NCBI RefSeq assembly: GCF_002735905.1
Contig: NZ_PEBD01000010.1
Span: 1,642,943 to 1,706,942, forward strand
Direction: 5' to 3'
DNA length: 64,000 nucleotides
Source: Williamsia muralis
GTDB taxonomy: Bacteria > Actinomycetota > Actinomycetes > Mycobacteriales > Mycobacteriaceae
A model generated the notes under the pieces. The model ran no database searches. It was not told the origin of the DNA and worked only from the letters and a program-made list of their open reading frames with translations. Position 1 is the first letter of the stretch. Every line of letters starts with the position of its first letter. Of this stretch, positions 54,070 to 62,601 are shown in pieces. The translations under genes and the position numbers were made by a program.

Positions 54070-55517
54070 GCATCTTGAGTCGGGCCGGTCTGCAGTTCAT
54101 CGGGAACAGTTGGGTCGAGTCGACCTCGAGCGCCAAGGTTGTTGTGCAGAATCCGACGACCGGAGCCGTCATATCCGAGGTGTGTCATGGAAGCGTCGCA
54201 GATGTGGAGCGGGCGGTGGCTTCGGCGGGTGCAGCGTTTGCAACGTGGTCTGTGGCACCGGTCAAGGAGCGAGTAGACATCCTCCGGAAGGTCGCTCAAT
54301 CGCTCCGGCACGACGTTGATGAAATCGCCGAGATCATCAGCTGCGAGGTTGGAACGACTCTGGATGTGTCGGTGGCAGTCCAGGTGAGCAGACCAATCGA
54401 GGTTCTGGAATCGCTGTGTGACTCGGCGCTAGCCTTCGGATGGACCGAGCAGATTGGCTCAACTTTAGTCGTTCGCGAGCCGATAGGAGTAGCCGTCGCA
54501 ATCACGCCATGGAACTTTCCCCTTCACCAAGCAATCGCAAAGATCGGTGCGGCAATCGCCGCAGGTTGTACGGTTGTCTTGAAACCCTCGGAATTGGCGC
54601 CGCACAGCGCCTATGCGCTCGCTAACGCATTCATCGACGCGGGCGCTCCACCCGGAGTGTTCAACGTCGTTACCGGACTTGGCGATGTGGTCGGAGATGC
54701 GTTGGTAAGCCACCCGGGCGTAGGAGTGATTTCGTTCACGGGCTCCACCGCCATCGGTAAGCACCTCGCATCCGTTGCAGGGCAATCGATTAAGCGCGTG
54801 GCGCTCGAACTCGGCGGAAAGGGACCTTCTGTCGTCCTGCCCGGCGCCGACGTTGCCAAGGCAACCGCAGCCACCGTTGCCCGATGCTTCACCAACTCTG
54901 GCCAAGTCTGCGCAGCGTTGTCACGCCTTATCGTGCCGCGCGAAGACCTACATGTGGCCGAGAAGATAGCGAAGGAAGCCGCTGAAGCTTTTCAACTCGG
55001 CGATCCTCTTGAGCCGGCAACCACCATGGGTCCGGTCATATCAAAGAAGCAGAAGGACAGCATCCTCGAGCACATTGCGACCGCAAACGCAGAGGGTGCA
55101 AGACTCCTCACGGGTGGTAAGGATGCGACGGTTCCAGACGTGGGCCACTTTGTGGCACCTACCGTATTCACGGAAGTCACGAAGGGCATGGCCATAGCCC
55201 AGCAAGAAGTGTTTGGCCCCGTGCTCGCCATCATGCCCTATGACAGTGTGGATGAGGCGGTCGACATCGCCAACGCATCTGACTACGGCCTCGTCGGTGC
55301 CGTGTTCGGGCCCGACGTGAAACAGTCCGCCAGCGTCGCGGCGCGAGTCAAAGTCGGCATGATTGGTGTGAACGGTGGCCGGATCAACGTCAATGCACCG
55401 TTTGGTGGCTACAAGCAGTCGGGCCTGGGACGTGAGTTTGGCGCGTACGGAATCGAGGAGTACGTGGAGATCAAATCCGTGAACTTCACAACCCCCGATG
55501 CGATCGAGTGGCCGTAG
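54066..55517 (+). CDS. NAD(P)-dependent aldehyde dehydrogenase
   Basis: 483 residues with a GTG start overlapping the Dabb stop. Active-site residues: N150 (TPWNFP), E248 (ALELGGKGP) and C282 (SGQVCAALSR). Cofactor motif SFTGSTAIG. Full family length. It oxidises an aldehyde to an acid. Placed after the C-C hydrolase and Dabb genes, it may oxidise an aldehyde made by ring cleavage or alcohol oxidation. Confidence 0.93.
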   Translation: MSILSRAGLQFIGNSWVESTSSAKVVVQNPTTGAVISEVCHGSVADVERAVASAGAAFATWSVAPVKERVDILRKVAQSLRHDVDEIAEIISCEVGTTLDVSVAVQVSRPIEVLESLCDSALAFGWTEQIGSTLVVREPIGVAVAITPWNFPLHQAIAKIGAAIAAGCTVVLKPSELAPHSAYALANAFIDAGAPPGVFNVVTGLGDVVGDALVSHPGVGVISFTGSTAIGKHLASVAGQSIKRVALELGGKGPSVVLPGADVAKATAATVARCFTNSGQVCAALSRLIVPREDLHVAEKIAKEAAEAFQLGDPLEPATTMGPVISKKQKDSILEHIATANAEGARLLTGGKDATVPDVGHFVAPTVFTEVTKGMAIAQQEVFGPVLAIMPYDSVDEAVDIANASDYGLVGAVFGPDVKQSASVAARVKVGMIGVNGGRINVNAPFGGYKQSGLGREFGAYGIEEYVEIKSVNFTTPDAIEWP

Positions 55518-55825
55518 CTTCACCGGATTTGCAAGACCAGCGTCCGCTGAAGGGACTGCCCGGTGAGGGCGGTCCCTTGAGCGTCGGCGCAGTCGGTTGA
55601 CGGCTGGTGTCTCGTAGCGATTGGTGCCATAAAAGTCTTGCTTTGTGATTGATGCCACTACTACAGTAGAGGTGTCATGATAGTTATCATGCGCATATTC
55701 AGCTCATGCCTCTCTAGGACAACCCACGCTCGACGTCATCCCGCTAGTCGATGACAAGTGTGCAGCGATGCGGGGTGCCGGACAGGTCGAGCAGCTACTG
55801 GAAGGTCAGATGCCGAGTGTGGAAC
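55518..55825. other. 308-bp intergenic region with strong palindrome
   Basis: No gene. A hairpin-like run (GACTGCCCGGTGAGGGCGGTC, arms GACTGCCC and GGGCGGTC with a wobble) lies near 55553-55573 after the aldehyde dehydrogenase stop, a possible terminator. The palindrome at 55676-55691 precedes the binding-protein gene. Confidence 0.45.
55676..55691. promoter_or_regulatory. 16-bp palindrome upstream of binding-protein gene
   Basis: CATGATA-GT-TATCATG, a perfect 7-bp inverted repeat around two bases. The half TCATGATA recurs at 20349 and 58092. A strong candidate operator for the downstream lipoprotein gene. Confidence 0.6.
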
Positions 55826-56989
55826 ATGAACCGAGGACGAGCAATTGAGCCGTCCCCAAGGCGGGCGAGGATCGTAGCGGTTGCTGCATCGGCGCTTCTA
55901 ATTGGTGGGGGCTTGGCCGCATGCAGCGATGACTCGTCGTCAGGCGCCGCAGGCGCCGGGTCGCAGGAGTGCATAACCGCGGCCGATGAGTTCTTGCAGC
56001 CATGGAATGAGCTCCCGACATCGCTACCGGCGTCTCCACCGGGTGGCTACGTTCCACTGAGCAAACCGGCCCAGCCTGGGGGCTCTATAGTCTTCTTGGC
56101 GAGCCCCATTCCGTCGGTCCAGGACGGCGCTAAGGGTATGGCCGTAGCTGCCGAGTCGATCGGTTGGTCCTCCAAGACACTGAACTTCGACGGGAACTTG
56201 CCCGACATGCTGGTGAAGTTCGATCAGGCAATCGCCGAGAAACCCACTGCAATCTGGGTTCAGGCGTTCCCTGCCGCTGGCATGCAAAAGCAGCTAGATG
56301 CCGCTAAGAATGCAGGAATTGTCGTGGGGATGACCTCAGTCGCTGACGAACCCACATCGGTGCCCGGATTCGCTGCAGTAAGCAACGGCCCTGTCACTGC
56401 GGAGGAAATCGGCGAACTGCAAGCGAATTTGGTGATGCGAGACTCTAAGTGCACTGCCAATGTCGCGATGTTTACCCTCCCATTTCCGATCATTGAAGCA
56501 ACCGACAATGCCTTCACGAGCACACTGAAAGAGAAGTGCCCGGATTGCAAAGTAAGCACCACATTGGTGCAGCCGCAGGACTTAGGAACACCGAAAACAG
56601 CGAGTGCCATCGTATCGAAGCTACAATCGGATCCTACAGTCAAATACGCCTACACCGTTATCGGAAATGTTGCGAACGGCGTGGCGCCGGCCCTCCGCCA
56701 GGCAGGCCTCAAGGACATCAAGATCTTCGGCAATACGCCTGACGCCGATTCGATTGCCTCACTTCGTGACGGAACCAACGCCTGGTGGGTCAACCAGAAC
56801 CCGACCCTTCAAGCGTGGGGACTGATCGATTCGGTGCTCCGAGCCATTGATTCGGGAGCGCCTCACCCCGATGGTGGCCACTATCCGCTCGCAGTGCTGA
56901 CGCCAGAAAACGTCCCTGATGGCACCGGTGTACCAGCGCTACCAACAGATTACCAAGCCGAGTTCGAGGCGCTGTGGGGAGTCAGTTAG
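55826..56989 (+). CDS. substrate-binding lipoprotein (sugar-type, periplasmic-binding family)
   Basis: 387 residues from the ATG at 55826 (MNRGRAIEPSPRR); the frame opens at 55751. Twin-arginine-free signal with lipobox LAAC, Cys33. The mature part has the two-lobe pattern of Peripla_BP_4 proteins: FDQAIAEKPTAIWVQAFPAA, AKNAGIVVGMTSVADEP, YTVIGNVANGVAPALRQAG. This is the type of partner the RbsA/RbsC-like genes at 33873-36454 lack. It has its own palindromic promoter region and a terminator, so it is a stand-alone unit. Confidence 0.85.
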   Translation: MNRGRAIEPSPRRARIVAVAASALLIGGGLAACSDDSSSGAAGAGSQECITAADEFLQPWNELPTSLPASPPGGYVPLSKPAQPGGSIVFLASPIPSVQDGAKGMAVAAESIGWSSKTLNFDGNLPDMLVKFDQAIAEKPTAIWVQAFPAAGMQKQLDAAKNAGIVVGMTSVADEPTSVPGFAAVSNGPVTAEEIGELQANLVMRDSKCTANVAMFTLPFPIIEATDNAFTSTLKEKCPDCKVSTTLVQPQDLGTPKTASAIVSKLQSDPTVKYAYTVIGNVANGVAPALRQAGLKDIKIFGNTPDADSIASLRDGTNAWWVNQNPTLQAWGLIDSVLRAIDSGAPHPDGGHYPLAVLTPENVPDGTGVPALPTDYQAEFEALWGVS

Positions 56990-57005
56990 GTGAATTTGGC
57001 GTGCT

Positions 57006-57038
57006 GAATGCGGCCGCCCCGGTTGGGTGGCCGCATTC
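57006..57038. terminator. hairpin terminator
   Basis: A 14-bp stem with one wobble (GAATGCGGCCGCCC / GGGTGGCCGCATTC) and a 5-base loop, 17 bases after the binding-protein stop. The IclR gene converges from the right. Confidence 0.8.
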
Positions 57039-57217
57039 GGCGTTCAACGCCCAGCGCATAGTCGCGCCAAAGTGGGCATGCTAGTGGCGTGAGATGCGTG
57101 GCTCCAAGGGTCTAACAGACTCGGATTCCGGCAGGACTTGCGCGGACGTTCTCAGATGGCGCTGGTTTGGATCCTCAGCAGCCGCGGTGGGACAGCGTGA
57201 TAGCTCGCAATCTATTG

Positions 57218-58000
57218 TCAAGACAGGCGCTTTTGGGTATCGACAATGTGAGACTGCCGGGCTAGCGTCAGTGCCACGCCATCCGCTGCCGCACGCACCG
57301 CATCCACATGCTGACGGGGGTTGAAGCGGTGCGCAGGTCCAGTCACGCTCAGCGCGGCGATTGGGGCTCCGGCGCCGTCAAGAATCGGCGACGCGAGACA
57401 GACGATCCCTAGCGTCGATTCCTCGACCTCAAACGCCACGCCTTCCTTGGCTATGTTCCCAAGCTGACGGTAAAGCATGCCGGGGCCGACTATGGTGTGC
57501 CGGGTTCTTCGTTCGAACGGGCGAGTGAGATAGTCCTGAATGAAACGATTGTCCGAAGAAGCGAGAAGAACCTTACCAATCGCAGTGCAGTACAGAGGCA
57601 TACGGCCACCTACGCGCGACGGTGAAGCCGCTTGGCGGTGCCCGCCTATCTTTGATACGTAGATCACCTCGTCGCCATCGAGTAGCCCGAGATGGACGGT
57701 CTCCGTCGTACGGACAAAAAGGTCTTGCATGAATGGTGTGGCTACCTCCAGCAGCCCACGCTCGGGCGAGGCTCGCATTCCGAGCTCGAAAAGACGATTA
57801 CCAAGTCTGTAGCCGGCGTCCGACCGGGCTAGAAGTTTTTCTGAGACTAAGTCATTGGCAATCCTATGGACCGTTGTTTTCGGAATCCCGGTCCGGGATG
57901 CGAGTTCGGACAGAGGTACTACGCGGCCATCGGCCTGAAACGCGTCAAGAATCGCGATGGCTTTACCGAGCACAGAGTTTGGGTCGAGGTGTTGTTGCAA
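57218..58000 (-). CDS. IclR-family transcriptional regulator
   Basis: 260 residues with a TTG start at 58000, supported by AGGGAG seven bases upstream. N-terminal winged helix: SVLGKAIAILDAFQAD, LSELASRTGIPKTTVHRIAN. The effector domain carries the usual MPLYCTAIGKVLLAS and the C-terminal VCLASPILDGAGAPIAALSVTGP. IclR members often control aromatic catabolism and bind pathway acids. It is divergent from the pentadienoate hydratase operon, with two perfect palindromes between. Confidence 0.92.
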   Translation of the reverse strand: MQQHLDPNSVLGKAIAILDAFQADGRVVPLSELASRTGIPKTTVHRIANDLVSEKLLARSDAGYRLGNRLFELGMRASPERGLLEVATPFMQDLFVRTTETVHLGLLDGDEVIYVSKIGGHRQAASPSRVGGRMPLYCTAIGKVLLASSDNRFIQDYLTRPFERRTRHTIVGPGMLYRQLGNIAKEGVAFEVEESTLGIVCLASPILDGAGAPIAALSVTGPAHRFNPRQHVDAVRAAADGVALTLARQSHIVDTQKRLS

Positions 58001-58036
58001 CGCTGCACTCCCTGCTCGTCACGCGGGCTAGACGCA

Positions 58037-58051
58037 TTCCACTCAGTGGAA
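58037..58051. promoter_or_regulatory. IclR operator candidate
   Basis: TTCCACT-C-AGTGGAA, a perfect 7-bp inverted repeat around one base. The TTCC...GGAA outer pattern is common at IclR-type operators. It sits 36 bases upstream of the iclR start. Confidence 0.65.
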
Positions 58052-58070
58052 CCAACTGTTCGACTTACAG

Positions 58071-58084
58071 CGTAATCCATTACG
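58071..58084. promoter_or_regulatory. second palindrome in IclR/hydratase region
   Basis: CGTAAT-CC-ATTACG, perfect 6-bp arms, 20 bases right of the first palindrome. It is closely followed by ATGATCATGATA at 58088-58099. It may be a second regulator site or part of the hydratase promoter. Confidence 0.5.
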
Positions 58085-58123
58085 AAGATGATCATGATAG
58101 TCGCAGACAATCCGAAAGTAGCT

Positions 58124-58957
58124 ATGAGCTCAAACATCCCCATCAACCCCGGATCGGCTCCTGTCGATCCCAACATCGAAGCAGCAGCTGAAAGGCTCAC
58201 TAAGGCGTTTCTTTCAGGTCAGCCGTGCGCTCCGATCATCGACCTCATCAAGGCCGATGATGTCGACTCGGCGTACCAGATCCAGACTCTGTTCAATACG
58301 GCCAGACAGTGGCAGGGCACGAAGGTCGTCGGCCGGAAGATTGGGGCGACGTCTGAGGTGGTCCAAGTCCAGCTCGGGGTCGATCAGCCTGATTTTGGGG
58401 TCCTTTTCGAGGACATGCAGTACGCAGACGGAGACACGGTGTCGATGGAGCGGCTGCTGCAACCAAAGGCTGAGGCTGAGATAGCTTTTGTACTCGATCG
58501 AGATCTCGCCGACGGAGACCTCGACGTCGAGCAGTGCAGGGCGGCCGTAGCCTACGCGACGGCCGCCTTAGAAATCGTCGACAGTCGAATTATGGACTGG
58601 GACATATCTTTTGCCGACACTGTTGCCGATAACGCTTCGAGTGGCGTGTACGTTCTCGGTTCGATCCGTAAGTCGCTGGCCGAGTTTGTACCGGTCGAAG
58701 CGCAGATGACTATGACAATCGACGATGAACTGGTGTCAGCTGGCGACGGGGCGGCCTGTCTTGGCGATCCACTTCACGCGTTGACCTGGCTGGCGCGTCG
58801 AGCTCGAGAGTTCGGAGAACCCTTGAGGGCAGGGCAGGTCGTCCTTTCCGGAGCCCTTGGGCCGATGCGGCCAGTGAAGCCCGGGTCCGTGGTCACCGCT
58901 CATATCACAGGGCTCGGTTCGGTTACGGCTCGATTTCCAACGATGTCAACAGATTGA
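58124..58957 (+). CDS. mhpD: 2-oxopent-4-enoate (2-hydroxypentadienoate) hydratase
   Basis: 277 residues from the ATG at 58124 ([16 protein letters not shown]). An earlier ATG at 58088 falls in the operator-like bases and is less likely. Fumarylacetoacetate-hydrolase-like fold: [26 protein letters not shown], metal-ligand stretch [11 protein letters not shown] with Glu residues, VEIVD-type LEIVDSRI, and [16 protein letters not shown] with VLSGALG. It adds water to 2-hydroxypenta-2,4-dienoate to give 4-hydroxy-2-oxovalerate. First of three genes of the lower meta-cleavage module. Confidence 0.9.
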   Translation: MSSNIPINPGSAPVDPNIEAAAERLTKAFLSGQPCAPIIDLIKADDVDSAYQIQTLFNTARQWQGTKVVGRKIGATSEVVQVQLGVDQPDFGVLFEDMQYADGDTVSMERLLQPKAEAEIAFVLDRDLADGDLDVEQCRAAVAYATAALEIVDSRIMDWDISFADTVADNASSGVYVLGSIRKSLAEFVPVEAQMTMTIDDELVSAGDGAACLGDPLHALTWLARRAREFGEPLRAGQVVLSGALGPMRPVKPGSVVTAHITGLGSVTARFPTMSTD

Positions 58958-58967
58958 GGAGTTCACT

Positions 58968-59948
58968 ATGAGTGTTAGGCCCAAGACAGGTCCAACACGG
59001 ACAAAGGTTGCGATCATCGGGTCCGGAAACATCGGCACCGACCTTATGATTAAGGTGATCGAGCAGTCGCAATACCTTGAGGTAGCAGCGATGGTCGGCA
59101 TCGACCCGGCATCGGATGGTCTGGCGCGTGCAGCTTCCAAAGGTGTTGCCACTACCCATGAGGGCGTCAGCGGATTGGCTCGGATGAGTGTCTTCGATGA
59201 GATTGAGATCGTATTCGACGCGACTTCGGCAAAAGCTCACGAGGCGAATGACGCGATTTTAAGCCCTTTAGGTAAGCGGTTGATCGACCTAACACCAGCA
59301 GCTCTGGGGCCGTTCGTCGTACCCGCCGTGAATCTGGGCGACCACATCGATGCACCGAACGTCAACATGGTGACCTGTGGTGGTCAAGCAACGATTCCCA
59401 TCGTTGCGGCTGTCTCCCGCATCGCGCCTGTCGCCTATGCCGAGATCGTGGCTTCTATCTCATCGCGATCTGCCGGACCGGGTACGCGCGCCAACATTGA
59501 TGAGTTTACCGAGACAACGTCTGAGGCTATCTGCTCGGTGGGCGGTGCGGGTCGTGGCAAAGCAGTCATCATTTTAAATCCCGCCGAACCACCCCTCATA
59601 ATGCGGGACACGGTGTTCTGTTTGGTTCATGCCCCAGATTCCGCGACTCACGACGAGATTCGAGCGTCGATCGAGAAAATGGTGGGAGACGTAGCAGCGT
59701 ATGTGCCGGGGTACCGACTAAAGCAAGGTGTCCAGATCAACGCTATTCCGAACGACCAACCGGTGCACACGCTGCTCGATTCCGGGACGCAGGAGGCGCC
59801 GACACATCAGGTGTCTGTGTTCCTCGAAGTAGAGGGCGCAGCACATTACCTGCCTGCGTACGCCGGCAATCTCGACATCATGACCTCGGCCGGTCTGCAG
59901 GTAGCTGAACGAATTGCTCAGAAGAAAGAGGATGCATCGCATGAGTGA
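58968..59948 (+). CDS. mhpF: acetaldehyde dehydrogenase (acylating)
   Basis: A protein of 326 residues. NAD motif [17 protein letters not shown], catalytic Cys137 in [13 protein letters not shown], and the C-terminal [20 protein letters not shown] typical of MhpF/DmpF. It converts acetaldehyde and CoA to acetyl-CoA, with channelling from the aldolase. Its ATG is 10 bases after the hydratase stop; its stop lies inside the aldolase gene (8-base overlap), as in other such pairs. Confidence 0.95.
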   Translation: MSVRPKTGPTRTKVAIIGSGNIGTDLMIKVIEQSQYLEVAAMVGIDPASDGLARAASKGVATTHEGVSGLARMSVFDEIEIVFDATSAKAHEANDAILSPLGKRLIDLTPAALGPFVVPAVNLGDHIDAPNVNMVTCGGQATIPIVAAVSRIAPVAYAEIVASISSRSAGPGTRANIDEFTETTSEAICSVGGAGRGKAVIILNPAEPPLIMRDTVFCLVHAPDSATHDEIRASIEKMVGDVAAYVPGYRLKQGVQINAIPNDQPVHTLLDSGTQEAPTHQVSVFLEVEGAAHYLPAYAGNLDIMTSAGLQVAERIAQKKEDASHE

Positions 59949-60969
59949 GACAACGATTTTCGTGCAGGACGTGACGTTGCGCGACGGGATGCATGCAGTG
60001 CGGCATCGCATTACCCCGGAGAACGTGGGCAAGATCGTAGCAGCCCTGGATGCCGCTGGTGTCGACGCGATTGAGGTCGCACACGGCGACGGGCTAGCCG
60101 GTGGGTCACTGAACTACGGCCCCGGGTCTAACACTGACTGGGAATGGATTGAGGCCGCGGCCCAGAACATCACGAATGCTCGCTTGACGACCCTCTTGCT
60201 TCCAGGTGTTGGAACTATAGAAGAGCTCGAGCGAGCATACGATCTCGGCGTTCGCTCAGTTCGCGTGGCCACGCACTGCACGGAGGCCGACGTGTCCGCG
60301 CAGCACATCAGCAAAGCGCGCGAGATCGGGATGGATGTCTCCGGATTTCTAATGATGAGCCACATGGCAGAGCCTGAAGTTCTCGCCGCGCAGGCCAGAA
60401 TGATGGAGAGCTACGGCGCGCATTGCGTGTACGTCACAGATTCGGGTGGCCGACTAACGATGGATGGTGTTCGCGAACGGGTGCGGGCGTACCGCGACGT
60501 CCTGGACATCGAAACTGAGATCGGTATCCACGCCCACGAGAATCTCTCCCTTTCGGTCGCCAATTCGGTGACCGCGGTAGAGAACGGGGTCTTCCGCGTA
60601 GACGCCTCGCTCGCAGGACACGGCGCTGGAGCGGGCAACTGTCCCATCGAAGCGTTTATCGCTGTCGCCGACATTCTAGGTTGGAGGCACGGGTGTGATG
60701 TATTTGCACTGCAGGATGCAGCGGATGACATAGTTCGCCCATTACAGGACCGCCCTGTTCGCGTCGATCGAGAAACTCTAACTTTGGGGTACGCCGGCGT
60801 TTACTCAAGCTTTCTTCGTCACGCGGAAGCCGCGAGCGTCCGCTACGGAGTCGATGTTCGCACCATCTTGATGGAAGCCGGACGACGCAAACTAGTTGGA
60901 GGTCAGGAAGACATGATCGTAGATATTGCATTGGATCTCACAACGCCTGTTGGTGCGCAGGCAAGTTGA
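59941..60969 (+). CDS. mhpE: 4-hydroxy-2-oxovalerate aldolase
   Basis: 342 residues from the ATG at 59941. TIM-barrel HMGL-like signature [13 protein letters not shown] (R14, D15, H18), metal-ligand HAHE near residue 200, and [17 protein letters not shown]. It splits 4-hydroxy-2-oxovalerate into pyruvate and acetaldehyde, passing acetaldehyde to the overlapping dehydrogenase. A strong terminator follows, closing the three-gene operon. Confidence 0.95.
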   Translation: MSETTIFVQDVTLRDGMHAVRHRITPENVGKIVAALDAAGVDAIEVAHGDGLAGGSLNYGPGSNTDWEWIEAAAQNITNARLTTLLLPGVGTIEELERAYDLGVRSVRVATHCTEADVSAQHISKAREIGMDVSGFLMMSHMAEPEVLAAQARMMESYGAHCVYVTDSGGRLTMDGVRERVRAYRDVLDIETEIGIHAHENLSLSVANSVTAVENGVFRVDASLAGHGAGAGNCPIEAFIAVADILGWRHGCDVFALQDAADDIVRPLQDRPVRVDRETLTLGYAGVYSSFLRHAEAASVRYGVDVRTILMEAGRRKLVGGQEDMIVDIALDLTTPVGAQAS

Positions 60970-60985
60970 TCTGACTCAGACAAGG

Positions 60986-61017
60986 GCAAAGGGACGGCCG
61001 ATGGGCCGTCCCTTTGC
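60986..61017. terminator. hairpin terminator
   Basis: A perfect 14-bp stem GCAAAGGGACGGCC / GGCCGTCCCTTTGC, loop GATG, followed by GTTT. Between the aldolase gene and the converging isochorismatase-like gene, so probably used in both directions. Confidence 0.88.
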
Positions 61018-61049
61018 GTTTCGAAGCATTGAACGCGATTGGCAACAGG

Positions 61050-61610
61050 TTAAAGCGATGCCGCCCACGATTTCGCGCTAACAACGTCGGCGTGAGCGGG
61101 GAATACTTTCTCCACCAAGATATTGTGAACGTCTTGGTCAGTGTCTGCGCACGCATCGGCGAGAACCGTCAATTCAAAATCGGCGTCGCTGGCGTGACGC
61201 AGGGTCGAGAGAACGACCCCGCTGGTCGTAAGACCGGCCAGAACGAGATGGGTGACACCGAATCCACCAAGGACGGCTGACAAATCGCTACCCGCGAAGG
61301 CACTCATCCGGCGCTTGGTGACGATGGCTTCGTTCGGCGCGGGGTTGAGGCTTGGATGGACCTGCGCAGTCGGCTCGCTCTCAACGAACACGTCGCCATA
61401 ATTGGCCAGCGGCGCAAAGCCTTTGTTGTCCGGATTAATCTCAGGATAGCCGGCGCGGAAGGCGACACGTACGAAGATGACCGGGACTCCGGCGTTGCGA
61501 GCAGCGTCAACAGCAGTCTGCGCAGCAGCCAGTGCAGGACTGTCCTCCCCACCGACTGACCCTAGGATCACTGGCTGATAGTCCATGACCAGCAAAGCTT
61601 GGTCGCTCAT
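61050..61610 (-). CDS. isochorismatase-family hydrolase
   Basis: A protein of 186 residues. Family motifs ALLVMDYQP with D10, VTKRRMSAF with the active-site Lys, and GLTTSGVVLSTLRHA. The usual nucleophile Cys is Gly in the TTSGVVLST motif, as in the isochorismatase branch proper, so a nicotinamidase-like mechanism is unlikely. AAGGAG lies six bases before the ATG at 61610. Hydrolysis of a vinyl ether or amide intermediate is possible. It is a separate minus-strand gene. Confidence 0.87.
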   Translation of the reverse strand: MSDQALLVMDYQPVILGSVGGEDSPALAAAQTAVDAARNAGVPVIFVRVAFRAGYPEINPDNKGFAPLANYGDVFVESEPTAQVHPSLNPAPNEAIVTKRRMSAFAGSDLSAVLGGFGVTHLVLAGLTTSGVVLSTLRHASDADFELTVLADACADTDQDVHNILVEKVFPAHADVVSAKSWAASL

Positions 61611-61662
61611 ATATACTCCTTGTTACTTCAATTGATGTTGAATGAGGTTCTGATCCCTGGGG

Positions 61663-62517
61663 TTAACCCAAGACCGGCCCAGCGTCCATGCCGCCATCGA
61701 CAAGAAGGTGTGTTCCGGTCACCCACGAACTTTCTTCGCACGCCAAGTACAGCGCCGCATGGGCGATGTCTCGAGGCTGGCCCATCCGAGGTATGGGCAT
61801 TTTGGCGAAGAACGCTGGGTCCGGCGAGACCCCCGCATTACGTGACATGGGGGTGTCGATTTGTCCGGGCACGACTGAATTTACCCGGATACCGTACTGG
61901 CCTAGATCAAGGGCAGCGCATTGGACTAGCGCGGAGGCGGCGGCTTTGCTCATCGAGTATGGTGCTAAACCGGCTACTCCATAGCTAACGCCTGCCATCG
62001 ACGTGACGATGACAATCGACCCGCGCCGCGCCCCTTTCATACCAGGGACGACTGCTTGGATCCCGAGGAAGTTTCCGAGAGCGTTGACCTCGAACGCGAG
62101 GCGGACGGCTTCTTCGTTCGTGGTGTCAACTGCACCACCGACCATCACTCCTGCAACCTGGACGAATACATTGGGAGGAGTTCCAAAGCGGTTTTGGCTT
62201 GTGTCGACGGCCGCTGCCCAGTCGCGGGCGTTACGCACGTCGACCTCTGCGAACTCGGCGTGGATCCCTAATGACTCGGCGACCTTCTTCCCTTCAGACT
62301 CAGGTCGATCGGCGATGATCACCGAGGCGCCTTCGCTGACGAACAGCTGCGCCACCGCGCGGCCGATTCCACCACCACCACCGCCAATAAGTGCGACTTG
62401 ACCGAAGAGCCGGCCCCGGCCGCCGACCGCAGTAACCGGGGCCGCGGGCTCGGATTCGGGCTTTCCGCGGCGAAGTGCACCGGTCGGGTTAAACATGCCT
62501 ATGTTAGGACTATTCAT
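61663..62517 (-). CDS. SDR-family oxidoreductase
   Basis: 284 residues from the ATG at 62517; an ATG seven codons later (62496) is possible. The N terminus carries about 30 extra residues. Cofactor loop GGGGGGIG rather than TGxxxGIG, and the NNAG position is VQVAGVM. The catalytic YSMSK is normal, and the C terminus WVTGTHLLVDGGM is complete. The changed loops suggest an unusual cofactor fit. It is followed by the isochorismatase-like gene on the same strand. Confidence 0.85.
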   Translation of the reverse strand: MNSPNIGMFNPTGALRRGKPESEPAAPVTAVGGRGRLFGQVALIGGGGGGIGRAVAQLFVSEGASVIIADRPESEGKKVAESLGIHAEFAEVDVRNARDWAAAVDTSQNRFGTPPNVFVQVAGVMVGGAVDTTNEEAVRLAFEVNALGNFLGIQAVVPGMKGARRGSIVIVTSMAGVSYGVAGLAPYSMSKAAASALVQCAALDLGQYGIRVNSVVPGQIDTPMSRNAGVSPDPAFFAKMPIPRMGQPRDIAHAALYLACEESSWVTGTHLLVDGGMDAGPVLG

Positions 62518-62601
62518 GGTGACTCACGTTACACGTTGGTGGGCGTCGCCGAAAGGCCGGGCAATATTTCTGTCAGGGTCGTGTTTGAGGGCCCCGGGCG
62601 G

